DNA from: Neospora caninum Liverpool
Taxonomy: Eukaryota; Apicomplexa; Conoidasida; Eucoccidiorida; Sarcocystidae
Assembly: GCF_000208865.1 (NCBI RefSeq)
Contig: NC_018397.1
Coordinates: 5,981,748-6,045,747, forward strand
DNA length: 64,000 nt
Direction: 5' to 3'
The stretch's first letter is position 1, and every line of letters starts with the position of its first letter. The translations under genes were made by a program, and so were the position numbers. The notes beneath the pieces are model-generated. The model was not told where the DNA came from and searched no databases. It saw only the letters and a list, made by a program, of their open reading frames with translations. Positions 13,287 through 24,162 of this stretch are shown here, piece after piece.

Positions 13287-14187
13287 CGGTGTACAGTTAG
13301 ACAGATGATAACGAAGTTCTGGTGCTCTTCTGTACACATGATGAGAGGATCCGCAAGTAGGGGGGGGGCCTTTGGCTTGAGTCTCAACTGCTTTCGCGTG
13401 AGCGAGAAATTCTGCATTCCCCGATGCGTTCGACATTGGCACCTGCCTTCGTCCACTCAGACAGATGTCTAGTACGTTTTCCACAAGGACAGACTCTCTT
13501 GACAACAGTCATGTCTCATAATCAGCAGGAACTCTTGCCGACATGTCTCTTGACTGCTTCTTTTCGTCAGATTGTGTGTGTTCTGGAGGCCAGGAGAACG
13601 GATTTCACATGCACGTGTCGCGGGCAGTATTCGAACACTTATAACGATGTTGGCAATACAGGCAAATCACATAAACGCTTCTGACTGCCACTCAAAACAC
13701 AGTGTGGGGGTTTACTTGGCATACAGATGCCCTCCCTTTGCGTTCGGCAATGCGGCAGGGCTCAGCGGAGCAAGGCAGCAGAGATAGTGCTTTTGTTCAG
13801 CGGCGGCCTTGTCCGCGAAGTGAGAAGGAGCAGCCGGCAAGCCTCCTTACACCGGCGCAAGACCAAAAAGAAGTTGGTTTTCCCCCTGGAACGGTTCCGG
13901 TTTTAACCTGTCCGAGCTTCGCGAAACTTTACTGAGATCTGAGAGTGACACCCCGATTATACCAAATGGCGAGCCAATCCCGAACGGAGTGTACTGCTCT
14001 AGCGAGTGCTCACTGCCGGTGACAACTTCCATTGTAAACTTCGCACTGACCCACGCAGTTTCAAGCATTTCATGCACAGGAAAAAGAACAAAAGTGTTCC
14101 CGCGGTATGCGTGTGAAGGCGGCTACTAGCGCGTCAATGCGCCACAGCGACGGCTAGCAGTTCGCCCCGCGTATATTCATTCCAATG

Positions 14188-14201
14188 TGTAGTTAACTAC
14201 A
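14188..14201. repeat. Perfect 14-bp palindrome
   Basis: TGTAGTTAACTACA is its own reverse complement and has no spacer. It lies about 780 bases upstream of the small secreted-protein gene. A dimeric protein-binding site is possible, but a chance occurrence cannot be excluded. Confidence 0.6.
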
Positions 14202-14706
14202 TCGTCTTTCCATTCAGCTGTTTACCGCGAAGTGGGTATTTGAGTACAACGTGAAGAGGGACGCGAGGGAATGCATGCCTATCGACAGCAGTCTTACTGT
14301 AGATGCGACGAAAAATCGCAACGGTGTGTCCTGTTTCGGCAGAGCTTCGATCACCCCGAGTTCTGTGCCTGCAAGCACTCTATGAGACTTGTTTCAGTCT
14401 TCTCTGGCAATGCATCCTTTTCTGGGGAATGCGCTGACCGGCACACCGGCGCAGTGCTGATGCGCCGTACGCCTTTCGATTGGCGATTCACCGTGTCTCC
14501 CCAAACCGACAACACCAGAGCGCTTCGTTCACTGTAATGAACCCCTGATCTTCGCGGGTTTGGGGCTTTTGAGTGAATTCTCCATTCTCAAGGAGAGGAG
14601 TTAAAGAAAATCGAAGGCGGGCCGTTTGCTTTTCGAGGGTTCACAGCTAACGCCCTCTGTCGACCTGCAACGTTGTGGACCGAGACACGTTGAGCTACCG
14701 GAATTG

Positions 14707-14739
14707 CGACACCCTCGGTAACGTGAACCGAGGGTGTCG
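14707..14739. promoter_or_regulatory. Perfect 13-bp inverted repeat with 7-nt loop
   Basis: The arms CGACACCCTCGGT (14707-14719) and ACCGAGGGTGTCG (14727-14739) are perfect reverse complements around the loop AACGTGA. The element lies 241 bases upstream of the start codon of the small secreted-protein gene. It could be a cruciform or protein-binding element in the promoter, or an RNA hairpin if transcribed. There is no T-run after it, so it does not look like a Pol III or intrinsic-type terminator. Confidence 0.6.
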
Positions 14740-14980
14740 GTTGTGCTCAATCAGAACGCGGCTGGCTGAACGATAGGAACACCACGTACACGACAGAACA
14801 ACTGCAATCACGTCGCAAAAACACCGAGAGGGGTCGCGAGTGGGGAAAAACTAAATGAATAAACGGTGCCTGTGCTGTTTGAAAACTGTTATATGACGTG
14901 AATTACCTCCCCTCTGATGCCGAATGAGCTATCTTCAGCCATATTCAAGGTGCCACGACCGTGGTGTTTCTTTCTTGAAA

Positions 14981-15505
14981 ATGAAGACACGCACAGTGAT
15001 AATCGTATGCGTGCTTGCCGTTGTGGTACACTGCGAATGCGGGTCTGCTTCGTACTGGGATGACCCGTGGCCTGCGACAGATGCGCCCTGGCATGAGATT
15101 GTGACGCAAATAAAAAATACGTCGGATAGCATGTACGAAAAGGTACTCGCTATTCGGCGTCTGGGACTCTCCTTTAGGATGAGACATGCCGTATTCGAGA
15201 GGGTACGCAAGCTCCAGCCTGAGGCTTTACAGTTTCCACCGATGTGGCAAGCGTGGAATGACTTGTGGAGTATAATAGACGATATTTATCAGACGCAGGA
15301 CCAACTCCGGTTGTTGGTGCGGAGGCAGAAAGACGTACTTGCTGCCATACGGGGACATCGTGTCAGCGCTGAGGGGCAGCATTGGAGGGACGTTAACAGC
15401 GTCTGCAGGAAAGTGGACGGGGAAGTACGACACGCAGAGGAAGTGCTCGAACAGGAAACGGGGAAGTACGACAACATTTTGCTGGAGTTAAACACCTTCG
15501 ATTAA
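14981..15505 (+). CDS. Small secreted helical protein, orphan (174 aa)
   Basis: Single exon with no family that I recognise. I chose the ATG at 14981 because the protein then begins with a textbook signal peptide: MKTRT, then a hydrophobic run VIIVCVLAVVV, with likely cleavage near HCECGSA-S at about residues 22-24. An in-frame ATG at 14924 would add 19 residues and bury the signal, so I reject it. The mature part is about 150 residues, polar and predicted mostly alpha-helical, with heptad-like stretches (for example DDIYQTQDQLRLLVRRQ). It is Trp-rich near its N-terminus (YWDDPW) and has a single Cys in the mature part. There is no transmembrane segment or GPI-type tail. In a coccidian such a protein would be a candidate dense-granule, rhoptry or micronemal product, but the sequence does not show which. 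The ORF could be a lineage-restricted gene. Codon use looks ordinary. Confidence 0.6.
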   Translation: MKTRTVIIVCVLAVVVHCECGSASYWDDPWPATDAPWHEIVTQIKNTSDSMYEKVLAIRRLGLSFRMRHAVFERVRKLQPEALQFPPMWQAWNDLWSIIDDIYQTQDQLRLLVRRQKDVLAAIRGHRVSAEGQHWRDVNSVCRKVDGEVRHAEEVLEQETGKYDNILLELNTFD

Positions 15506-18010
15506 CAGTGGTCTTGTGCTCGCCTCGGGTATTTGGGTAACGGTGGATGACAGATGACCCATGACCGTGCTCGCGAATGCAGCATCGTGCGCACAGGGTA
15601 TTTGTTGAGCTTCCTTGAAAAAAAAGATGTCTTTCACGTGTCGAAGTCTTCGTATCATTGTGTTTTGCCCGGACAGGGTTGTCGTGTGCACATGCCATTG
15701 CGGTATTCGGCTTCAACATGGCAGTGCAATCGTCGACGTGCTTATGTTTGTCGTTACCGTTTACACCTTCCTGTACATGCTATAAAACATAAGCCATGCG
15801 TGGACGCAGAAGATGGCTTCCTGTCTTGGGGTGTCAGGGTGTTGGCGGTCATTCGGGAATGCCGAACAAGCGATTTACTCGTGTAACAGCTCTACAGTAT
15901 TGAATATAAAACACATTTCTCATTTGCCGTCTCCGTCTTGCCAGGTGAAGACAAATGGATTATGCGACTGCCTTGACCCAGTGGGGCTGCATATACTGCG
16001 GTGTGTAATGAAACGCTCTTCCACGGTTTTCGTAGACCCTGTGCGGGACGTCCGCTAGAAAAGAGGCGGTACTATGTAGCGTGTTCCAGGTCAAACGCCC
16101 AATGTAATTGAATGGTGCTGAACGCCATTGTTTGAAGAACATAGAAAACAGTGCTGTGATATGTAGCAGATGAGCGAGGGTATCTACTTGTCAGCAACTG
16201 GCAGTAAGCGACGCATTCGCTCGAGGTAGTCGCATGGAATGTGTGAAAAGGATACTTGTAGAGGCTGACAGAAAACGTGTGCACGCAGCGTCAGACGTGG
16301 AGGGGGATTACAAGTGTGACTTTTCTCTTCGATCCGCATAAGCAAATGCCAAACTCTGAGCGTGAGCTGTGTGAGTACCAGGCCGTCATTCCTGGTGGTA
16401 TTTGACGGTTGTATTCCAAACAGTTTCAGACGTTCGGAAGTTCAGTGAAATGGCTTTCAAGGGAGCCAATGTTTTCTTAGACTGCAGCCATTTTTTCAAG
16501 GAGCGGGATCTACGCAGACACTCATGGAGGTCGACTTTTTTTACAATCTTTGCGCGTGAACGCATAGGGGGGCCGAATCGCAAACCAGCATGGCGTATCT
16601 GGGTGGTAAACGTGGTTTTGTAGGCGGAGGTTGATGATTCTTCACCGACTTCCACACAGTCCTTTGCTGTGCGTCATAGAACAGTAATGACACTCATGAA
16701 ATGAATGGCATTTGCAGCGCAGTAAACCACGAATGTAACGGACACCGTCCGACTCCTGGGCATTCAAAATGAACAACTGCTCGCGTGTAACCCTGGCATC
16801 CCAGATAGTGGGGAGAGGCAAAATGCTTCTATTGGCTAAGCTGGAGAGACGACGATGCGACCACAAAGAGAAGATGACAACCATCCACTCGATTTCTTGT
16901 ATTGAAGCTCATTAGTAATCAGAGGGCAACGATCGAGCTCCGTACCTCGAAGAAGCGTTGTCGTAGAGATGAACAAGCGCAGGGCACAGTCTCGGCAACT
17001 GTGGAGCCTATCTAATAGGTAAACACGCTTCGGATGAACTGTCGAAGCAAAGACGGCTGCCATGGAGCGAAACATGTGTACCAGCACGTTAGTTGTTTGT
17101 GATGTTGCACACCGGTGCTTGGGCCCCCCACAACCTCGGTCTGTCGGCGCTATTTGCGGTCAGTTTCGTTAAGCTGGGGCGGCTGATTCGACAAGCCGGT
17201 GGAAACTTCGGCAAGGAGCGCAGGATGGAGACCAACGTGGGGTTTTAAATGTGAGGAATCTTTTTTTCGTGTTTGGACTTTACGGCAACGCGGTTTGTCG
17301 TTTTACGTTGTGAAACTCAATAGCAACAAGACGTTTCGTACGGCCCACAAACTTCACACGTTCCTAACGGACCAACTGCCGAATGCGCGTGACACACATG
17401 ACTGTGGACCGGCGCCATACGCAAAACGGCACAAAAGTACAACCAGTCACAAAGTAAAACCGGTCACAAAGTCCAAGAATTTGTCCGCAGGACGTTCCTG
17501 CTTTGTTTTTGCACGCAACGTCTCAAGTTTATGTACAGCGGCGAAGAACTATGTTCTTCCCAGCAGCAGATGCCTGGCGTTGTCTAGCATGTCGAGGCGT
17601 GTTTCCCATATCGTCAGACTTGCGGCGTTGTCGCACGTAGCCTCCCTCCATGCATTACCATCTAGAATGATGCCACTCTCGCCCAAACCGTTGTTGACGG
17701 AACATACCAAGGTACGGTACATTAGGGGCCTTTTCCGTTGTCTGCTTCCGAACCAACGGGATCAGCATACCTGGTTTGCCTGTGGATGAGATAGGGCCGG
17801 CATCGAGAAACTCTTGCGGGGTCACATTATTCTTAACACTGATGAGGGATTGACGACGCGCTCGGCACACACTGTCGCGTTGTGCCCTTACACGCGTACT
17901 CAATGCATCCTCATTTCGTACGATTCTCTTTCCCGGTTCACCACAGTGCGAAAGGAGAAGGTGCACAGATTGAGAAAGCCACCTTCTTTCCAAAAGTAGC
18001 CCTTGAGTAC
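15506..18010. other. Intergenic region, no supported gene
   Basis: Several open frames of 60-200 codons lie on both strands (the largest is 17199-17789 plus). None has a signal peptide, a domain or sensible splice partners. A short tandem duplication (cagtcacaaagtaaaac / cggtcacaaagtccaag) lies near 17446-17480. The region should contain the 3' UTR of the upstream secreted gene and that of the convergent His-rich gene, which ends at 18011. Confidence 0.45.
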
Positions 18011-20080
18011 TTAAAGAGTCTCCTCGGAAGGAGCTTGGGCAGCGACAACCGTTCGAGGACCTGCGAATGCCTCAGGACCCAACGGCTCCATTGGGTTCTC
18101 TGTTTCGCTTGGGGGAGCAGGACCGACAATATCGGCTCCGGGTGTCTCTACACTTGGCTCGACTTCAACGTTTCCTTGCGGTCCGTGACCGAAGCCAGGG
18201 TGCGGGTACCGACTTGGTTTGGGATGGCCATGGAAGAAAGGACCCAGGCCATGCCTTTGGGGCTGACCTGGACGTGGTTCGCGAAAGGACTTATTGTGCT
18301 GTGTGGAAGCAAAGAACTCTTGGAATTCCTCGGCAGTGGGGAGAGAGACACGCGCTCTGCGCACAGGACCGTGTTTATCATGAGGTGGGAAGCGACTCCG
18401 GTGGTGAGGCACGCCGCTGCGATGCCTATGAGGGCATCCGTGGCCGTGGCAGTCATCAGAGACCGATCCCTCCGAATCGTCCATCGGAGGACTATGGCGA
18501 CGAGCGGCAGACCTCTCCCGCGATGCATGATGTCCGCGGTGTCCATGTGGACCAAAGCGCCTGTCGGAGTGGCTGGGGCGCTCCTCCACGCCATGTCTCG
18601 GCATTCCGGGGCCGAAGGGGTGTCCCTTGGGCTCTGCTGAGTCTTTCCATCGATGGTGGGGCACTGGGTGATGTGGTGAGAATGGCGTCTCCGACTCCTC
18701 TGGGTTGAAGCGGCGCGCAAACGTCCTGTGCACCTCATCGCCCGCATCCCGCGGGAATCCGTGACTGGAGTGAGGCCCGTGCGCACGATGCCCGCGGTGC
18801 GACGGGGACCCGTGTCGGCCGTGGAAAGGATGGCGATCCCGTGATCGATGATGCGGCATACGCGAATCCGCTGACTCCTCGCTCTGATCGCCAGCGGGGC
18901 GTGCTGGGCGTGCTGGGTGTCTTTCCCCGTCTGCAAAGTAGGAATCGCCGTGTCTCCTCCCACGTCTGCCGCCGTGGGGGCCTGCGGGAGGACGCGCTTG
19001 CGGGAAATGCGAGCTCGGGAACTTTGGTGCGCCAGGCGCAGGCAACGCTGTGTCCGGCGGGCCGTGAGGGCCGCGGTATCCTCGCTCCTGGCGCTGGGCC
19101 GGCGGAAGCCCCTGGTGGCCCGGGAGGTCTCGCGGCTGCGACATGTACTGTAGAGCCGAGAGGAGAGACGCGGCGCTGTGTTCCGCCTGCTCCAGGCGCT
19201 CGGCTTGGCGCCGCTCTTGCAGCGTCCGTCTGTGCCTTTGTTCCGCCCTCAGCACCTGCTGGACCTTTCTGAGCTGGTCCAGATCTGGATCGGAGACAAC
19301 GCTCGTGTCCTGCATAAGCGTGGCGACGATCTCTGCCACCTCTGCGAAAGGGTGTCCCGGAGGGAGAGGTGGGAGGTCTTCGGAAGATCCGGAACGCTCG
19401 CCTTCTGTGCTGGGGAAGCCGCGCGTGTAGTCCGAGCTGAAGTCCCTTGAATCCTGACTCACGAGGGCGGCGCCGTGGCCCAGCTCCGGAGCCTCACTCG
19501 AACCGTCGCCGGGAGCGCGTCCACGTACCAGTTCTCGGCCCTTTCGCTTCTCCGAATGATGCGAGTGGTGTCTTTTCCATCCAAAATGCGGCGCAAAAAA
19601 CGGACCTTCGTCCGAGGCTCCCCCGCGCGGGCCCCTTCCCCGTCGCCCTCGACGGCCGTGCTTCGTCGGCTTGTCGTGCCCGTGTCGGGGACCTCTGGGA
19701 TTCGGGCCGCGCTCTCTGTTGTTCTCGCGGCCTCGGCGTCTCTGCCTCCAATGCCGGCTCGGCGCGGCCGCTGTCGACTCCGGCGCACTGTCTTGGCTCA
19801 AGGTTCCCTCCGTGCTCTCTTGGGGGGGTTGGGAGGGCGTTTCCTCCGGGGCTTCCTCCGACGCAGTCACAGAGAGGAGCGACGGGAACGGAAACGCTCC
19901 ACGAGAAGCGGTTGCGATGGAAGCCCGAACTCGGCCAGAAGTGGAAGCTTCGGATGGCAGCGCAGAAGACGGGATCGCCGAGCTATCGAAAGCAAAGTCT
20001 CGGGATAGCACAAAGAGAGCGAGGGCAACGAGACCACAAACCCCCCCCCGTCGGGGAGCGACTACCACAGAAAACCCCAT
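18011..20080 (-). CDS. Secreted His/Arg/Pro-rich low-complexity protein (689 aa)
   Basis: Single exon on the minus strand with no recognised family. Residues 1-32 look like a signal peptide with a basic start (APRRGG) and a hydrophobic core (VCGLVALALFVL). Residues 40-105 are Ser/Glu/Pro-rich. Two basic patches follow (WRQRRRGREN near 111-120, and HGRRGRRGRGPRG near 141-153) that could act as nuclear localisation or nucleic-acid-binding segments. Residues about 245-313 are the only clearly helical part, a charged amphipathic stretch with LRAEQRHRR and ERLEQAEHSAASLL. From about 320 to 660 the chain is dominated by His, Pro, Gly and Arg, with repeated HH, HxH and PHH motifs that could bind divalent metal. 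RRQAE at 290-294 differs by one residue from the RRLxE-type export-cleavage motif known in Toxoplasma, which is weak evidence. The composition and signal peptide make an exported dense-granule-type protein plausible, but this is inference. Confidence 0.7.
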   Translation of the reverse strand: MGFSVVVAPRRGGVCGLVALALFVLSRDFAFDSSAIPSSALPSEASTSGRVRASIATASRGAFPFPSLLSVTASEEAPEETPSQPPQESTEGTLSQDSAPESTAAAPSRHWRQRRRGRENNRERGPNPRGPRHGHDKPTKHGRRGRRGRGPRGGASDEGPFFAPHFGWKRHHSHHSEKRKGRELVRGRAPGDGSSEAPELGHGAALVSQDSRDFSSDYTRGFPSTEGERSGSSEDLPPLPPGHPFAEVAEIVATLMQDTSVVSDPDLDQLRKVQQVLRAEQRHRRTLQERRQAERLEQAEHSAASLLSALQYMSQPRDLPGHQGLPPAQRQERGYRGPHGPPDTALPAPGAPKFPSSHFPQARPPAGPHGGRRGRRHGDSYFADGERHPARPARPAGDQSEESADSRMPHHRSRDRHPFHGRHGSPSHRGHRAHGPHSSHGFPRDAGDEVHRTFARRFNPEESETPFSPHHPVPHHRWKDSAEPKGHPFGPGMPRHGVEERPSHSDRRFGPHGHRGHHASRERSAARRHSPPMDDSEGSVSDDCHGHGCPHRHRSGVPHHRSRFPPHDKHGPVRRARVSLPTAEEFQEFFASTQHNKSFREPRPGQPQRHGLGPFFHGHPKPSRYPHPGFGHGPQGNVEVEPSVETPGADIVGPAPPSETENPMEPLGPEAFAGPRTVVAAQAPSEETL

Positions 20081-23000
20081 CCTGGCCTCTCGATCGAAAG
20101 GGACAAAACAGACTTTTCTTAGACCGCGTACCCGTCACAGAACACCCGAGTCGGGCTCAATGCCCTGAGAGCGCGCCATACACACGCGTCGAACGCAAAT
20201 AATTCAACGATCCTTCTGGACCAGAAACAACACGGAGAAAATCCTCGGCGGTTTCTTTCGCGGATTATTCTTGGAAGCACCGGGGAGACAAAACACGATT
20301 TCCCGGCGCCGCGTCTCGCCTCCTGGACCTCAAATTTTCCACCCCTCGTTCCTGTGCTGCTGCACGACTGGTCCGAGCCACAGAAAAAAAAAGTCGCCAG
20401 CGAGAGCGTGGGATCTGCACGGGGCGTCAGATCCACAGCCAAGTGAGCCGCGTGGGTACGGAAAAAATCAACGAGCCCACAGAGAAAAGGGAAGAAAGAA
20501 CCCGCAGCCTCAATTTCCAGTCCGGGCCGCCGCCGGTCAAGAAGCGATGCACGAACTGCTTTCCCCCGACACTCTGGACAAACGAGGGGTGCCCAAAAGA
20601 AAAGTACGCGAGTCTCTCCAGGCACACCAGCCGCTATCGACGAGTGCTTCACTTGGAGACGCGTCTTTCTCCTTTCGCGTTCGTCGACTTTCGGGAGGTC
20701 GCTGGGCTGCTGGTCGCTCGACCGAGCTGGGGGGGCGTCTGCCCCGCGGAGCCGCCGCGCGGCCGTGCACGGGTATCAGGAGTTTCGCTGACTGACGACT
20801 GGTCAGCTGCGTCGACTTTCTCTGCATCCGGACGTAACCTGAACCGCCGTTTCGACGGGCACACCGCGTTCAGAAGACACAGGCAAGACGCTCAGTAAGG
20901 ACGCGAATGCCGACGACGGGGGGCTCTGAGCCGCCGTGCTTTCCTGAACGCTGACCCGCCGCACTGTGTCCCGGGCACAAATATACGCAAAATACGCCTG
21001 AAACTGGCAGAGAGAGATGAAATGTGCTTACAGTTTCACAGCCTCCATGAGAGCCTTGCTTGCGACGGTGTAGGGTTTTGTTTCGGTCCATCTGCATGTC
21101 AGAACAGAGGACCTTCCAGAACAGTTACAGGTGGACGCTGCGTTGGAGGACACCACAGCCCAGTGGATTTCGCCTCTCTCAGAGAACACCCGTTCAAATA
21201 CAGAGGCGAAACAGAAGGAAGCTGCGGACGACACTGCGGAAGTGAAGAAAGCGGTCCGGGGGGACGTGGCAACGGATGTATCGACCCTGAAGCTTTGCTG
21301 GAGTCTCGAGCCTCGGCACCGGACGGATGACGAATCCACTCGTCTGCGCTGGATTCCGGGCCCGCGCAAACACTGGCTCCGCATACACTGAAACGTTGAG
21401 GCCAAGATCATGACAACACCACCGGCGTAAAAGTCGTCCTTGCCACTGGTTACGATCTGGCTCTGCATGTGCGGGCTGATCTCGGTATCACTGAGGTGTG
21501 AGGCGCCATTCCACATACTTCCACGTTGCGAGTCGCAGACGGAAACTTAGGCTGTTGGATCTGTACCAAGTGTCAGGAAGCCGGATGCATGTGTCGCCGC
21601 AGCAGTTTGGCAGCAACAGTTCCCTCTGGCGCTGCAGGTAAACAGCGGAGTGGATGCATGGTACATCACGCCTTTTTTTGCTGGTACGGATACAGACGAG
21701 ATGCGTGCACTTTGGTACAGGACTGCGGTCTCTTCTTCAGCACACCACTGTGTCTCCAGCTGAACTCCCAGTTCGCGCTTCACCGTAACTAGGGGCACTA
21801 GGCGGTGTTGCATGACCGTTTGTTGGGCTCGGCTGTGTATCAGCAGCTCGGTACAGCGCTACAAAGCGGCGAATGTATTACAAACGCCTGGGACATCGAG
21901 GTTGAGGCGACGGCGGGCTGTAAGATTTCGCTGCAACGCGCGTGTGCATTGGTTCGTGTATCAGGGGTGCCGACCACAAACCGCTGTGGCGCCTTTTTCA
22001 TTCTCCGTTTGTTCTGCTTGCCGCGCGCTAATACGCGTGCGCTTTATGTGTACCCCGAAACCTCCTCCTCAGCGCAGAATCTCTCCCGAAGAGAGCGTCG
22101 TTTTGCAGGCCGTGGCGTGTCTCTGCTCTCTCCGCGCCACACCATGTTGTGACCCCAGCGCTCTCAGCCGGTGCACTTTTCGTAAGGAATGCCATCGGCT
22201 CCCATCTCGCTCGCCGAAAAGCATGGGGCTAACCGGTCCGAAGCGAGGTCCGTTAACTCCGGAGTCTCTCGCGCCGCAATTCTGAGTGTTCTGATTTGGA
22301 CACGCCCGGGTCCATTGCGATTCTCGTATATAAGACGAAGCGCAGCACGCCAAGCGGTTTGAGCAGAGTTTTGCTGCTAGAGGGGGAAAATGCAGTGCGG
22401 AGCTTGGAAGACGATCGCGCGCTCGCCCTCGCGATCGTCAATGGCTACACCACGCAGCGACGTGCCCGGGAGGCTTACCTGTGGAAATGTGGCAGCAATG
22501 CGCAGGCGCGTGTGTTTTCCCCTCACCCCTGGAAAACCCTGTCATCGCACTCGTTTTATACAGGAAGTGTGAAGCGGAGAGACGTGTCCAGCTGGGCGAC
22601 AGAGAGTGCTTTGTAAAAGGCTACTTTTTCGCTCTATTTTCGAGCGAGAAGGAAACGTAATGCACGAGGGCACAGAGAAACTCCCGTAACTTCCACGCCA
22701 AAGCGAGAGCTTTTCGTGCCTGTTTCCAGCTTCTCCCGCCTTTCTCTTTCTCGGGAGAGAGCTGTGGCGACGTTCGGTGCACGATAGTGCCCTCATCCGC
22801 CGGAATTTTCGACATTCTCCTTGGGACCGGAGACCCTTTGAGCGACACGGGGAGCGTATCGAGAAAAACGCGACTTCCGGCCGCGAAGAATGCTCGATTT
22901 TGGGCGTGTGCAAAGTGTGAAAGATTCCGCAATGAGTCGTGCGAAGGGGTCGGTGGGAAAGGGAAACGGACCCGGGAAAGCGGAGAAATTCCGTCGCTGT

Positions 23001-24162
23001 GTATCTGTGCCGGCTTTTAGAACCAGCCCTGTGTAGCGAGGCTCTTTTTCTCTGGACGGGGTGATTGCTGCGAAGGTCAGAGCGCGAAACGCTTCAGCGC
23101 ACGCCTTTCCTTCGTTTCTTCGTCCTCGTCCATGCTGCTCGTGACTCCGCTGGAACTGCGGTGGTCGATTCGCCTCCGCCGTTGTTTCCCCTTTTCTCGT
23201 GCGTTCTGCGTGTCGCCAGCTCAACTTCCTCCGCTCCAGCTCAGCCTCGCTGTCCTTTCTCCCTTGGTTTTCGATTCTTCCCGCTGGATGCCGCCACTGG
23301 GCTGCAAAAAAGTGCAGCCGTCGTCTCGTCCTCTCGTTGCCGTTCCATCGTGTGCACGACCTCACCTTCATGCACTTTTGCTCTCCAGATCGCGCACTGA
23401 AAAGTGCTGGACCTATTATCGGGGGGACTCGGCTTCCTGCCGCTGGACTTCTTGAAACTGCGAGAAGCGACGCTGGGCTTCTGTGCTGCGGTCACCGCCC
23501 GTCGTCCATCGCGTTGTGGACGTACGTCCACCCGGGCGGCCGCTGAGGGGAGGGCGTGCTTCAAAAACCCTATCTGCTAGTGCTGCGTAGCGCGCGTGTC
23601 CTCTCCTGTTCAGTCTCTCTTGGTCTCAGTCGTCACCGCAAGCTTTGGCCTTCCTCTCGCGTCTTTTCTCCCCCTCTGTAGCTCTTGGTCGCCGCCTTTT
23701 CGCTGCCCAGACACGCCGCGCGTCCGTGGCTCGGCCCCCGCCGCTGGTTCGTCGCGCTTCCCGCCACGCATTTGCCGAGGCGCTTTCTGAGGCCTCGCAG
23801 GCCGCCGCGGGTTCCCCTGTCGCCGTGCACAGTTCCCGCTGCTCCGTTTGGAGCGCACAATTCTCTCGAGGGCCCTTCATATGGCGTAGCCGTTCTCTCA
23901 CGAGACGCGTGGCGACTGGGCTGCCGGTGCATCAAAAGATTCGTGTCCATCGTTCCTCTCGCAGTCTTCCTCTCCCTTCTCTGCGTCGTTTCTTAGGGAG
24001 TGGCGTTCGCCCTGTCTCGAGTGTCCCCGCGAAGCATGTGTCGGTCTCCCTTTCTGTTTCTTCTCACGGTTTCCGCCCTTTTGTGAAGAGCTGGAGGGGT
24101 GCACTCTCGGCCCGTATCTCTCCAGGCAAGGAACAGTCGCGCACCTTCTCGCTCCGGAGACC
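20081..24162. other. 4.1-kb divergent intergenic region
   Basis: This region separates the minus-strand His-rich gene from the plus-strand AT-hook/CENP-B-like gene, so it should hold both promoters and both 5' UTRs. I see no convincing coding exon. Open frames are short, and the one reaching 24289 is out of frame with the downstream gene. From about 23050 the plus strand becomes pyrimidine-rich, as it does upstream of the other plus-strand genes. This probably marks the leader of the gene at 24163. Confidence 0.5.

Larger units (their letters stand above)
13287..14980. other. Intergenic region with palindrome and hairpin
   Basis: No coding feature that I can support. It holds a G9 run (about 13361), a perfect 14-bp palindrome (14188-14201) and a perfect 13-bp-stem inverted repeat (14707-14739). 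It lacks the pyrimidine-rich character of the helicase introns, which suggests that the transcribed helicase region has ended. The last few hundred bases are the presumed promoter of the small secreted-protein gene. Confidence 0.5.

Noticed and set aside
14924..14980. Upstream in-frame ATG of the small secreted gene
   Set aside because: Using it would put 19 polar residues in front of the hydrophobic signal core. The ATG at 14981 gives a canonical signal peptide.
17199..17789. 196-codon plus ORF in the gene-poor island
   Set aside because: The composition looks random, with no signal peptide, domain or splicing support. A short resemblance (VRYIRGLFRC) to a minus-strand frame near 16720 is probably coincidence or a tiny degraded repeat.
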